The notes beneath the pieces were generated by a model. That model did not search any database. It worked only from the letters and a program-made list of their open reading frames with translations, and was not told where the DNA came from. A stretch of DNA of 64,000 nucleotides from Rhizobium sullae (GTDB taxonomy: Bacteria; Pseudomonadota; Alphaproteobacteria; Rhizobiales; Rhizobiaceae), in contig NZ_CP104143.1 in assembly GCF_025200715.1 (NCBI RefSeq), positions 372,001 through 436,000 on the forward strand. The letters run 5' to 3'. Both the position numbers and the translations under genes were made by a program. Shown one piece after another: positions 18,625 through 27,431 of this stretch; the stretch's first letter is position 1; every line of letters starts with the position of its first letter.

Positions 18625-19254
18625 ATGAGCGCGCAGGGTATGGATCGCATCGGCCTCCGCCGGAAGCCGAAGCAGGAACGCAGCATCCAGAGACTCGATC
18701 TGATCCTTGCCGCTGCCGCAGAGCTGATCGCCCAAAAGGGCGTCAGCGCCATGCGCATGACCGAGCTTGCCGCCGCCGCCAAGGTTCCGATCGGTTCAGT
18801 CTACCAGTACTTCCCGGAAAAGGCGGCGATCGTCAAAGCGCTCTTCGACCGGCATGCGGCCGCAGTCCAGGCGAAAACGGCTGCCATGTTTGCCAACGTC
18901 CAGTCCCTCGATGAAGCACTGGATCTGATCTCGGTGATGATCGACTGGTACTATGATGAATACCGCAACGATCCCACCTATCTCGGTGTCTGGATGGGAA
19001 CGGAGACCGACCAGGACCTTCTGCAGCTCAATATCGACCACAGCAATCGCGTGGCCGATATCTTCCTCGCGGCGATAAAACGCATCGCCCCGGAGATGCC
19101 GGAGGTCGACATGCAGGCGCGCACTTACCTCTTCAGCCACCTGATCGGCGCGTCGATCCGCCTCGCGGTCAAGAGCGAAGAAAAGCTGGCAAAAAGGATG
19201 CTGGACGAATGGAAGCGCGTCATCCGCGCTTCGCTTTTTGCCGAGGCAGCCTGA
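18625..19254 (+). CDS. TetR-family transcriptional regulator
   Basis: A 209-residue protein with a classical TetR HTH: RRKPKQERSIQRLDLILAAAAELIAQKG, then TELAAAAKVPIGSVYQYFPEKAAIVKAL. The C-terminal ligand domain (about 75-209) is helical and not assignable to a ligand. GGGAG lies four bases before the ATG. It converges with the LysR gene at 19258, whose end is three bases away, and no obvious target gene is adjacent on its own strand. Confidence 0.88.
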   Translation: MSAQGMDRIGLRRKPKQERSIQRLDLILAAAAELIAQKGVSAMRMTELAAAAKVPIGSVYQYFPEKAAIVKALFDRHAAAVQAKTAAMFANVQSLDEALDLISVMIDWYYDEYRNDPTYLGVWMGTETDQDLLQLNIDHSNRVADIFLAAIKRIAPEMPEVDMQARTYLFSHLIGASIRLAVKSEEKLAKRMLDEWKRVIRASLFAEAA

Positions 19255-19257
19255 AGC

Positions 19258-20214
19258 CTACCAGCTCGGCACCATATTGGCGGCCTTGAGGCGCGGATAC
19301 TGCCGCGCATAACCCGTCTTCACATCCGGCTCCAGATTGTCGTCGACCACCGCAGGCGTGATGTTGTCGAGGCAGGCGGTGATATGCGCCGTGATCGCAT
19401 TCATCAGCGAGATAGAAACTCCCGGGCGCTTCATGATGCCGATCTGCACCGGCGGTAGGGCAGGGAAGCCATCAGCCTGGCTCAGCACCTTCATGCCGGT
19501 CCGTAATGCCGATTCTGGCATCACCGAAACCGCCATGCCGGCAAGCACGGCAGCGGCAACCACTGTGCATGACCAGCTTGTGAAGAGAATCTGGTGCTCG
19601 CGGCCCACGGCATCGAGCGCCGAGCAGGCGAGCTGCCGCCACTGGCAATCGCGGCGGCCGACAGCGAGCGGCACCGGCGCGTCGTCGCGGATCGGGTGGT
19701 TGGCGGAGCCGACCCAGCAGAGCGGTTCGGTTCTGACGACATCGGACATGCGTTCCCGCGGGTTATGCGTTACCAGCGCGATGTCGAGCTCGCCCTTGTG
19801 CATGCGCTCGGCCAGATCCACCGAAGGCTCGCAGACGATGTAAAGCTCGACATTCGGATGGGTCTTGGCGAAACGGCCGATGATCTCCGGCATATAGCGG
19901 TCGGCGTAGTCGTCCGGCGTACCGATGCGCAGCATGCCTTCGAGGCGGTTGTCGTCGAAAGCAGCGATCGCCTCGTTGTTGAGGCGGATGATACGGCGAG
20001 CGTAATTCAGAAGCTTCTCGCCCTCGACCGTCAGCCGGTTGCCGCGGCCGTCCTTGATGAAGAGCTGCTTGCCGAGCCGCTCTTCCAGGCGGCGCATCTG
20101 CATCGAGACGGCGGATTGCGTCTTGTAGACGCGATCCGCGGCCTTGGTAAAGCTGCCGGAATCTATGATGGCAATGAAAGTCTGCAACTGGTCAGTATCA
20201 AGAGGCGCGGACAT
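19258..20214 (-). CDS. LysR-type transcriptional regulator, divergent from a DUF1127 gene
   Basis: A 318-residue LysR protein: HTH at the start (LDTDQLQTFIAIIDSGSFTKAADRVYKTQSAVS) and a LysR substrate-binding domain (GMLRIGTPDDYADRYMPEII) of the LrhA-like type. The last ~25 residues (EPDVKTGYARQYPRLKAANM) form a hydrophilic extension. It is transcribed away from the DUF1127 gene at 20418 across a ~200-base spacer, the usual LysR arrangement for regulating the divergent gene, so that gene is the first candidate target. The effector is unknown. Confidence 0.88.
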   Translation of the reverse strand: MSAPLDTDQLQTFIAIIDSGSFTKAADRVYKTQSAVSMQMRRLEERLGKQLFIKDGRGNRLTVEGEKLLNYARRIIRLNNEAIAAFDDNRLEGMLRIGTPDDYADRYMPEIIGRFAKTHPNVELYIVCEPSVDLAERMHKGELDIALVTHNPRERMSDVVRTEPLCWVGSANHPIRDDAPVPLAVGRRDCQWRQLACSALDAVGREHQILFTSWSCTVVAAAVLAGMAVSVMPESALRTGMKVLSQADGFPALPPVQIGIMKRPGVSISLMNAITAHITACLDNITPAVVDDNLEPDVKTGYARQYPRLKAANMVPSW

Positions 20215-20417
20215 GGGCTCACCTATAACGATCTCTGATAATAATCATTAGAAACATTCGTTGGACTGATCAATAGGTCTTTGGCATCTTCGGGATGCAA
20301 ATCAAGCAAAGTGACGGACAGACACCCTGCTGTCCCGCCTAGGTTTCAGCCCTCCTTCTTCCCGCTCAGACCTCGCGGGAGGGGCGGGCTGTTGCGCCCG
20401 AAAGAAAGGAGAGTTCG

Positions 20418-20717
20418 ATGCGCATGATTGACCAGACAGTAGAACTCGACTGTGCCAGGCAGCCTGCGACGTTTTCCCAACGTCTCGGCGGAACCCTTGC
20501 GCCGCTGACGGCTCTCTTTCGCTCATTCCGCAATCGCAGAGCGATCAATGGCCTGAATGATCTCGATGACAATCAGTTGCGGGATATCGGCCTGACACGG
20601 GCCGACGTCACCGCCGCACTGTTGACGTCGACCTTCGTCGAGGACCCGTCGGCACATCTGACGAACTCGGCGCGCCGCCGCTGGCGCCTCGCGATATTCC
20701 GCTCCTGCGTCGATTAG
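20418..20717 (+). CDS. DUF1127-containing small protein
   Basis: A 99-residue, strongly basic protein with the DUF1127 motif RAINGLNDLDDNQLRDIGLTRADV at about residues 42-65. Short DUF1127 proteins in Rhizobiales bind RNA and influence phosphate or carbon metabolism; this longer version is uncharacterised. The ribosome site AAAGGAGAG stands close to the ATG and a strong terminator follows the stop, so it is a single-gene transcript divergent from a LysR regulator. Confidence 0.85.
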   Translation: MRMIDQTVELDCARQPATFSQRLGGTLAPLTALFRSFRNRRAINGLNDLDDNQLRDIGLTRADVTAALLTSTFVEDPSAHLTNSARRRWRLAIFRSCVD

Positions 20718-20767
20718 GAGCGGCCAGTTTTCCCCGCAGGGTGATAGCCAATAGCCCTGCCCCTTGA

Positions 20768-20807
20768 CCCGGTGACCGGCTTTCCCAAGCCGTCTCCGGG
20801 TTTTTTT
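20768..20807 (+). terminator. terminator of the DUF1127 gene
   Basis: CCCGG-TGAC-CGGC pairs with GCCG-TCTC-CGGG with an internal mismatch bubble, followed by seven T residues, 51 bases after the stop codon. It reaches the end of the convergent DUF937 gene. Confidence 0.85.
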
Positions 20808-21666
20808 ATGTTTTGGGGGAAGGTTGGCCCTTCTTAGGTAGATAGGAGTCGAAAATAGCTTCCATGCTTTTCTGATAATTCTTCTGCACTTCCAGGCCGC
20901 TGTCGAACATGGTGTTGAGCATATTCACATAGTTCTCCGCCTGTTCCTTGGCCTCTTCCCTCGGCGGCTCCGACGCCTTTTGCGCCGCCGGCTGGTTGAG
21001 GCCGCCCATCATGTCCTGAAAGGCCTTGGCGAAAGGATTGTCGAGGAACGGATTGGCGGGAGCCTTCTTGGATTCCGGCCGCTGCGTGCTGAACATCAGC
21101 TGCATGGCCTGCGTGAACGGATTGTCGAAGATGCTCGGCTCGGGTGCCGTTTTCGGTTTCGGCGCAAAACCGGTGCTTTCCAGCCATTTCTGGATCGTCT
21201 CGCCCATCGCGGTATTGACGAAGGGGTTGACGGGCGAGGCCATCTGTCCGGTTGTTTGCTTGAAGATCCCGCCCATCAGCGTATCAGCTATCACCGGCAG
21301 CATCTGCTTGTAGATCTCCTGGCCGATGCCGGTCATCTGCGCGGCTTGTGCGGCGACGGCGCGCGAGACCTCCTTGGAGCCGAAAAGCTGGCCGAGGACA
21401 TTGTTACCGTCGGAGATGCCCTCCGGCGTGAAGGCCTTCGTCATATCTTCGAAATATTTGGCATAGTTGCCGGACGCGACCGCCTGCATCAGGCCCATGA
21501 AGTCATAGGGATTGCTCGTGCTGCGTTTCAGCCCGGCGGAAAAGGCGGGCATGAGCGCCGCCATCGCCTTGGTTGCCTGTTCTTGGGCAAGATTGAACTG
21601 CTTGGAGATGGCATCCATCGCCGCGCCATTCTGTGCCTGCATCATCATGTCGAAGAGTGGCAGCAT
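20806..21666 (-). CDS. DUF937-type protein
   Basis: A 286-residue soluble protein starting LFDMMMQAQNGAAMDAIS. The segment NNVLGQLFGSKEVSRAVAAQ, then TGIGQEIYKQMLPVIADTLMGGIFKQ (about 88-140) fits DUF937, a helical domain of unknown function. The remainder is Pro/Ala-rich with repeated NPF motifs (DNPFTQAMQ, NPFLDNPFAKAFQDMM) and a C-terminal helix (AENYVNMLNTMFDSGLEVQKNYQKSM) that recalls phasin-like helices. The function is unknown; a link to storage granules is speculative. The gene converges with the DUF1127 gene. Confidence 0.75.
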   Translation of the reverse strand: MLPLFDMMMQAQNGAAMDAISKQFNLAQEQATKAMAALMPAFSAGLKRSTSNPYDFMGLMQAVASGNYAKYFEDMTKAFTPEGISDGNNVLGQLFGSKEVSRAVAAQAAQMTGIGQEIYKQMLPVIADTLMGGIFKQTTGQMASPVNPFVNTAMGETIQKWLESTGFAPKPKTAPEPSIFDNPFTQAMQLMFSTQRPESKKAPANPFLDNPFAKAFQDMMGGLNQPAAQKASEPPREEAKEQAENYVNMLNTMFDSGLEVQKNYQKSMEAIFDSYLPKKGQPSPKT

Positions 21667-21751
21667 GACAGTCCTCCCCCGCTTGGTAGTGCTTGTGAAT
21701 CGCCACTATAAACGGAAATGGGAATGCGCAAACGGCTTTTTGCCGAAGGCT

Positions 21752-23125
21752 TCAGTACTGATATTCCTCGAAGACCGTCTCGACGGAGTGCTGCCAGCGG
21801 CCGTTGTAACGCGCCAGCAGGTCCTCCGCGAGCGTGGCTTTCTTCGCCATCACCTCATCGAGCGGCGACAGGAAGATGCTCTCGTCCTGGCCTTCCTTGT
21901 TCAGCCGGTTGCGCGACTTCAGACCTGCCTTCGAAATGCCGATGACCTCGCGGGCGGTCTCATAAAGGGCATGGCCGCGGAATTCGGCCCTCAGGCCCGC
22001 TGCCGGAACGGCCTCGCGAAGCACATTGACTTCGGCAAAAGTCCAGTCCCTCGTCAGTTGGTCGGCCGCATCGAGCGCCGCTTCGTCGTAAAGCAGGCCC
22101 ACCCAGAAGGCCGGCAGGGCACAGATGCGGCGCCACGGGCCGCCGTCTGCACCGCGCATCTCGAGGAAGCGCTTCAGGCGAACATCGGGGAAGAGCGTCG
22201 AAAGGTGGTTCGTCCAGTCGCCCATCGTCGGCTCCCAAGCGGCAACCTCGCCCTTCAGCGCGCCGTTCATGAACTGGCGGAACGTGACGTGAGTACAGTC
22301 GTGATAGTGGCCGTCGCGGACAATGAAATACATCGGCACGTCGAGCGCCCATTCCATATAGTGATGGAAGCCGAAGTCGTCGCGGAAGGTGAAATCGAGT
22401 AGACCGGAGCGCTGGTTGTCGGTGTCTCGCCAAATGTCGCCGCGCCAGGAAAGCAGCCCGTTCGGCTTGCCTTCTGTGAAGGGCGAGGAGGCAAAGAGCG
22501 CGGTTGCCAACGACTGAAGCTTCATCGACACGCGCATCTTCTTCTGCATGTCGGCTTCGGAGGAGAAGTCGAGGTTCACCTGGATCGTGCAAGTGCGGTA
22601 CATCATGTCGAGACCCTTGGTGCCAACCTTCGGCATGTAGCGGGTCATGATATCGTAGCGGGATTTTGGCATGCGCGGCGTTTCGGCGAGCGTCCATTTC
22701 GGGCTGCCGCCGATGCCCAGGAAGCGGATGCCCATCGGTTCGGCGATTTCGCGCAGCGTCGCGAGGTGCGAATTGGATTCCCTGCAGGTCTCGTGGATCG
22801 TTTCCAGCGGCGCGCCGGAAAGCTCGAACTGGCCGCCCGGCTCGATCGAGATCGCGCCCATGCCGTGCTGCTCGGAAAGGCCGATGATATTGTCGCCGTC
22901 CATGATCGGCTCCCAGCCGTTCTTCGCCTGCAGGCCCTTCAAAAGAGCTGAGATACTGGCTTCGCCGGCATAGGGAACCGGGTTGTTGCCCGCCCGAAAG
23001 AAGGCGAACTTCTCATGCTCGGTGCCGATGCGGAATTTCTCGCTCGGCTTGTTCCCCGCGGCGATATAATCGGTCAGCTCCTGCACCGAAGAAATCGGCG
23101 TCTGGTCTGTAGTATCGCGAGCCAT
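21752..23125 (-). CDS. gshA: glutamate-cysteine ligase
   Basis: The 457-residue product belongs to the GCS2/plant-type glutamate-cysteine ligase class found in alpha-proteobacteria: KFRIGTEHEKFAF with the ATP/metal-binding Glu residues, GAISIEPGGQFELSGAP, YMPKVGTKGLDMMYRTCTIQVNLDFSSE and SGLLDFTFRDDFGFHHYMEWALDVPMYF. It joins glutamate and cysteine, the first and rate-limiting step of glutathione synthesis. It is followed downstream by the DUF937 gene and preceded by rsmE, all on the minus strand; the ~150-base gap to rsmE suggests its own promoter. Confidence 0.95.
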   Translation of the reverse strand: MARDTTDQTPISSVQELTDYIAAGNKPSEKFRIGTEHEKFAFFRAGNNPVPYAGEASISALLKGLQAKNGWEPIMDGDNIIGLSEQHGMGAISIEPGGQFELSGAPLETIHETCRESNSHLATLREIAEPMGIRFLGIGGSPKWTLAETPRMPKSRYDIMTRYMPKVGTKGLDMMYRTCTIQVNLDFSSEADMQKKMRVSMKLQSLATALFASSPFTEGKPNGLLSWRGDIWRDTDNQRSGLLDFTFRDDFGFHHYMEWALDVPMYFIVRDGHYHDCTHVTFRQFMNGALKGEVAAWEPTMGDWTNHLSTLFPDVRLKRFLEMRGADGGPWRRICALPAFWVGLLYDEAALDAADQLTRDWTFAEVNVLREAVPAAGLRAEFRGHALYETAREVIGISKAGLKSRNRLNKEGQDESIFLSPLDEVMAKKATLAEDLLARYNGRWQHSVETVFEEYQY

Positions 23126-23273
23126 TCAACGTAACCTGTATTCTGGGGAACGCCCGGTAGCCCGGACAATTGGAAGGGTGATTAGTGCCGCTCTCACGTA
23201 TGTTGCAAGTGAAATTCTTTCAACGACGCATCAAAAAAATAGCAGGCTGTTTCAACGGAGCCTGATTTGAAGG

Positions 23274-24011
23274 TTAATTCCAGTCGCCGACCGCCGCCTG
23301 GATCACCGCCATGGCCGCGACCGCAGCCGTGTCGGCGCGCAGGATACGCGGCCCGAGCGGGATGGCCGTCACGAAATCCAAACCGCGCAGCCGGTTACGC
23401 TCCTCCTCCGAGAAGCCGCCTTCCGGCCCGACGAGAAGCGCAAGCTGCCGTTCTTTGATCTTTGAAAGCAGCGGCAGCGGGTTCTGCCCGGTATCGCCCT
23501 CGTCGCAGTAGACGATCCGCCGCTCCCTCGGCCAGTTGTCGAGCAGGTCGAAGAGCTTCACCGGCTCGGTGATTTCCGGGATGGCGAGGATGCCGCATTG
23601 CTCTGCGGCCTCGACGGCGTTGGCCTTCAGCTTGTCGAGATTGGTGATCTTGCCCTGAACATGTTGCGTCATGACCGGCCGCAGCACGCCTGCGCCCATC
23701 TCGACCGCCTTCTGCACGAGGTAATCCAGGCGGCCGACCTTCAGCGGCGCAAAGAGGTAGTGCAGGTCGGACGGTGCCGGCTGCGGCCGGGTCTGCTCGG
23801 TCGGCATCAGCACGATGCGCTTGCGGGTCGGAAAGGAAAGGCTTGCCTTCCACTCTCCGTCTCGGCCGTTGAACACCAGAATTTCGGCGCCGTCCGTCAT
23901 GCGCAGCACATTGGCGAGATAATTGTACTGGTCGGAACTAGCCTCCACAGCGGCGCCCGGCGACAAGGAAGCATCGACGAAAAGCCGCTGCATGCGGAAA
24001 TTGGCGCGCAT
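23274..24011 (-). CDS. rsmE: 16S rRNA (uracil-1498-N3)-methyltransferase RsmE
   Basis: A 245-residue SPOUT methyltransferase. The N-terminal PUA-like part reads [30 protein letters not shown]. The trefoil-knot core is marked by [46 protein letters not shown] and [22 protein letters not shown]. It methylates U1498 of 16S rRNA. Its start lies 16 bases after the end of pit, on the same strand, so the two may share a transcript. Confidence 0.95.
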   Translation of the reverse strand: MRANFRMQRLFVDASLSPGAAVEASSDQYNYLANVLRMTDGAEILVFNGRDGEWKASLSFPTRKRIVLMPTEQTRPQPAPSDLHYLFAPLKVGRLDYLVQKAVEMGAGVLRPVMTQHVQGKITNLDKLKANAVEAAEQCGILAIPEITEPVKLFDLLDNWPRERRIVYCDEGDTGQNPLPLLSKIKERQLALLVGPEGGFSEEERNRLRGLDFVTAIPLGPRILRADTAAVAAMAVIQAAVGDWN

Positions 24012-24026
24012 CTCAAATAATCCCGA

Positions 24027-25526
24027 TCAAACGAAAAGGGCGAACATAACCCAATAGAGCAACGCCGCAAGCGCGCCCGAAGCCGGAACAGTGATGATCC
24101 AGGCGGCAATAATGGTCATGAAATGCGAACGCCGCACCAGATAGCGGCGGCGCGCCTCATGAACGTTCGGATCTTCCGGTTCATCGATCGCCCAGGCCTC
24201 AGCCTTGCGGTGCATGTATTCGATACGGCGCTTGGAATTGCGCGTGTACCATTCGCGGAAGAAACCGACGCCGAAGACCGCGCCGACCGCGATATGCGTC
24301 GTGCTGACCGGCAGCCCGAACCAAGAAGCGACGATGACGGTAAAGGCCGTCGAGAGCGCGACACAATAGGCCCGCATCGGATTGAGCTTGGTGATCTGCT
24401 CGCCAACGAGATGGATGAGGCGAGGGCCGAAAAGCAGCAGGCCGACGGAAATACCAAGGGCACCGATCAGCATCACCCAGAGCGGCGCGCTGCTTTCCCC
24501 GATCACCGAAAGATCGCTCGTTGCGCGCACGATCGCCGAAAGGGGGCCGATGGCGTTCGAAACGTCGTTGGCGCCGTGCGCGAAGGAAAGCAGCGCCGCA
24601 GAGCCGATCAGCGGGAATTTGAAGAGAATGCGCAGCGAACTGTTGCGGTTTTCGAGGCCTTGCGATTGCCGTGCGACGATCGGCATTGCTGCAATCCAGG
24701 CAACGAAACAAACAAGTAGCCCCAATGCAAGGATAGTTAGCGCCGAAAATCGGCCCGGAGATGCAAGCTGCAATACCATGTAGGCTGTGAAACCGCCTGC
24801 CATCATGGCGATCAGCACTGGAACCCAGCGCCGCGCTGCGGCGACCTTGTCGTCCTGGTAGATAATAAAGGTCTTGACGAGGAAAAGCAGGCCGGCGGCG
24901 ATCACACCGCCGATCAGGGGCGAGGTCATCCAGCTGGAGGAAATCTCTATCATGACCTGCCAGTTGACGGGCTGAGGCCCGACAGCGGCAATTCCGGCGC
25001 CGATCACTGCGCCGACGATCGCATGCGTGGTAGAGACCGGCGCATTCAGCCATGTCGCAAGATTGATCCAGAGCGCGGCGGCCATCAATGCCGCCATCAT
25101 GATCCAGGCAAGCCGCCCTTCCGGCACCTGCACGGCATCGACGATGCTCGACGAGATCGTCCTGACCACCGCTCCACCGGCAATCGTCGCGCCGAGGACT
25201 TCGAAGATGGCCGCAATGACAAGCGCCTGCGCCATCGTCATGGCACGCGCGCCGACGGCAGCGCCGACATTGTTCGTCACGTCGTTCGCGCCGATGTTCA
25301 TGGCCATGTAGGCCCCGAGCGCGGCGGCTGCAATGATGAGAACGGCACCTGGCCGGTCGAAGACGTAAACGCCCGCAAAAAGCATGGCCAAGCCAAGGAA
25401 GATTAGGCCGAGGCCCGGCGCCACCAGCTTCCGCGAGACGAACTTCGCCGCATCCTCGGCATGGGTGATCTTGTCGAGGTCCTTGTCGAGCGTTCGTTTC
25501 GTTAAAACGGGAGTGCGGCTGGGCAT
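24027..25526 (-). CDS. pit: low-affinity inorganic phosphate transporter (PiT family)
   Basis: A 499-residue inner-membrane protein with about ten helices and the two duplicated PiT signatures: MNIGANDVTNNVGAAVGARAM near residue 75 and SFAHGANDVSNAIGPL near 320, each paired with a LNAPVSTTHAIVGAVIGAG or LPVSTTHIAVGAVFGVG motif. A ~38-residue charged N-terminal extension precedes helix 1. PiT proteins couple uptake of metal-phosphate to protons. A PhoU-like gene often precedes pit in rhizobia, but none is here; the upstream neighbour is a Nudix gene. Confidence 0.93.
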   Translation of the reverse strand: MPSRTPVLTKRTLDKDLDKITHAEDAAKFVSRKLVAPGLGLIFLGLAMLFAGVYVFDRPGAVLIIAAAALGAYMAMNIGANDVTNNVGAAVGARAMTMAQALVIAAIFEVLGATIAGGAVVRTISSSIVDAVQVPEGRLAWIMMAALMAAALWINLATWLNAPVSTTHAIVGAVIGAGIAAVGPQPVNWQVMIEISSSWMTSPLIGGVIAAGLLFLVKTFIIYQDDKVAAARRWVPVLIAMMAGGFTAYMVLQLASPGRFSALTILALGLLVCFVAWIAAMPIVARQSQGLENRNSSLRILFKFPLIGSAALLSFAHGANDVSNAIGPLSAIVRATSDLSVIGESSAPLWVMLIGALGISVGLLLFGPRLIHLVGEQITKLNPMRAYCVALSTAFTVIVASWFGLPVSTTHIAVGAVFGVGFFREWYTRNSKRRIEYMHRKAEAWAIDEPEDPNVHEARRRYLVRRSHFMTIIAAWIITVPASGALAALLYWVMFALFV

Positions 25527-25588
25527 GCTGTTCCTTGGTCGAAGCCTGCATTAGCGCCGTTATTTCTAGCAGCGCAAGATGGCAGGAA

Positions 25589-26152
25589 TCATTCCGCCGG
25601 AATCTGCTTGGGTAAGCTTGCCTGAAGCCGCTCAGCCATTTTACTCTTGAAGAGCAGGAAGAGATCTCGAAGCTCGGGCTCGTTGACGCGCTTGACTGCC
25701 TCGTCGCAGGAGACCCACTCGATCTTGCGCTCGCCTTTTTCCTTGAAGTTTTTGGCGATATCGGCGACTTCGAGCACATAGACCTGAACCTTGCAGGTCA
25801 CCTTCAGCCCGTCCTTCAGTACCTTCGGATAGGTGTAGGAGCCGAGCGGCTCGTGCTCGACAGCGCCGCGGACGCCCCCTTCTTCAAAGGCCTCCCGGGC
25901 TGCGACCTCATAGGAGCACTTGCCGCTCATCGGCCAGCCCTTGGGAATGACCCAGCGGCCCGTATCGCGGCTCGTCATCAACAGGACCTCGACGGCATTG
26001 ACCTTCTTCTTTACCCGGTAGCAGAGCGCGGCATATTGCAGGCGCGGCGGGCGCCGGAACATCAGCTGCACATCGGAAGCCAGTCGGGCTAGGATCGTCA
26101 ATTGTCGGGTCACCTTTTTTGAGTCTACCTCATGAATCACTAATATAATCAT
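25589..26152 (-). CDS. Nudix hydrolase
   Basis: A 187-residue protein with a Nudix box at about residues 72-94: GWPMSGKCSYEVAAREAFEEGGV. The catalytic core REAFEEGG is intact, but the first conserved Glu (G-x5-E) is Lys78, as remembered for the GWPM subgroup related to diphosphoinositol polyphosphate phosphohydrolases. Nudix enzymes cleave nucleoside diphosphates linked to another group. ATG 26152 gives the longest frame; a GTG at 26113 (VTRQLTILARL) is a plausible alternative. Confidence 0.85.
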   Translation of the reverse strand: MIILVIHEVDSKKVTRQLTILARLASDVQLMFRRPPRLQYAALCYRVKKKVNAVEVLLMTSRDTGRWVIPKGWPMSGKCSYEVAAREAFEEGGVRGAVEHEPLGSYTYPKVLKDGLKVTCKVQVYVLEVADIAKNFKEKGERKIEWVSCDEAVKRVNEPELRDLFLLFKSKMAERLQASLPKQIPAE

Positions 26153-26398
26153 CGCATGGAAAACTTGCGCGATCCATACGCCGTTCGACGGTGCGGAACA
26201 CGATTGATTTCCAAATAAGGAAATTCATGACCGCTACGCTTTGGAATCCCGCCGAATCATGTCCTGATTCCGTCGTTGCACAGGTGTTCAATATGCTCCC
26301 GGCTGACGTCTCATTCAATGCCGGGGGCAATTGTTCCTCCGGATTCTTTCAAGATATGGTGGCTATGCGTCTTCCACTGCTCAACTCTCATCTGTTGC

Positions 26399-27325
26399 CT
26401 AAAGTTCCCAGTAGGGAACCGGGCCATAGAGCTCGGCCAGATAGTCGATGAAGAGGCGAACCTTGGCCGGCAAAAACTGCCGGCTGGGATAGACCGCAGA
26501 CAGCGCCACGTTGCGCGATCCTTCATAGGGCGGCAGCACCTGCACGAGCTTGCCGCTCTTGAGTTCCTCGCCGATATCCCAGGTGGAGCGCAGCGCGATG
26601 CCCAGCCCGGCAATCACCGCCTCGCGGATCACCTCGCTCGAATTGGTAACAAGCATGCCCTCCGGCCGCAGGGTCATCGCGCCGCCTGGACCTTCGAGCC
26701 GCCAGGCATCGTTGTTATGTGCGGGCAGGCAGCGATGGTTCTTCAGGTCCTCAATGCTTTGCAGCATCCCATGCGCTTCGAGATAGGAGGGTGCAGCACA
26801 GAGTAGGCGCCGGACCGGCGCAAGCCGTCTGGCGACGAGGCTCGAATCGGTAAGCTCGGCAATGCGGATTGCAAGGTCGAAACCGCCGCCGACGATATCG
26901 CTGAATTCATCCGTCAACACGAGGTTGATCGAAAGCTCCGGATGCGCGTCCATGAATGTCTTGAGATGCGGCGCGATATGCATGCGGCCGAACGAGGTTG
27001 GTGCCGAGATCTTCAATGTGCCGTGCATCAGCGCCGAGCGGCCGGAGATGTAATATTCCGCTTCCTCCAGACCGGCGAGGATGCCGAGCACGCGATCATA
27101 GAAACCCTGGCCGGCCTCCGTCAGCGAAATCTGCCGGGTGGTGCGTTGCAAGAGCCGTGTGCCGAGCCTGTCTTCCAGCCGTTTGATACGCTTCGACACA
27201 ACGGCCGGCGAAAAGCCGAGCACACGCCCGGCAAGCGACATGCTGCCGGTCGAAACGACCTTGGCAAATATCTCGAGATCACCCAGATTTGTCATATTGG
27301 TTTTAGACTTTTTCCCTTTTGGCAT
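26399..27325 (-). CDS. LysR-type regulator divergent from glcDEF
   Basis: A 308-residue LysR protein of the CrgA/DsdC-like clade: HTH LGDLEIFAKVVSTGSMSLAGRVLGFSPAVVSKRIKRLE and a substrate-binding domain starting GTLKISAPTSFGRMHIAPHL. Its start may be ATG 27325 or the internal ATG at 27295, where the family usually begins; the 10 extra residues are very basic. It is divergent from glcD with a ~105-base spacer before the glcD start, so regulation of glycolate oxidase is a reasonable inference although glc operons in E. coli use a GntR protein. Confidence 0.88.
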   Translation of the reverse strand: MPKGKKSKTNMTNLGDLEIFAKVVSTGSMSLAGRVLGFSPAVVSKRIKRLEDRLGTRLLQRTTRQISLTEAGQGFYDRVLGILAGLEEAEYYISGRSALMHGTLKISAPTSFGRMHIAPHLKTFMDAHPELSINLVLTDEFSDIVGGGFDLAIRIAELTDSSLVARRLAPVRRLLCAAPSYLEAHGMLQSIEDLKNHRCLPAHNNDAWRLEGPGGAMTLRPEGMLVTNSSEVIREAVIAGLGIALRSTWDIGEELKSGKLVQVLPPYEGSRNVALSAVYPSRQFLPAKVRLFIDYLAELYGPVPYWEL

Positions 27326-27431
27326 AAATGCCTAGCATTTGCGCCAGTTTCGGGAAAGTGCTAAGCCGAACGGGCCGGTTGTCGTGGAGGACGCGCCGGT
27401 TTCGCCGCCATTCGTCCGAAGGAAGCGCGCC

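Noticed and set aside
22671..22973. Plus-strand frames inside gshA
   Set aside because: They are complements of well-conserved glutamate-cysteine ligase codons.
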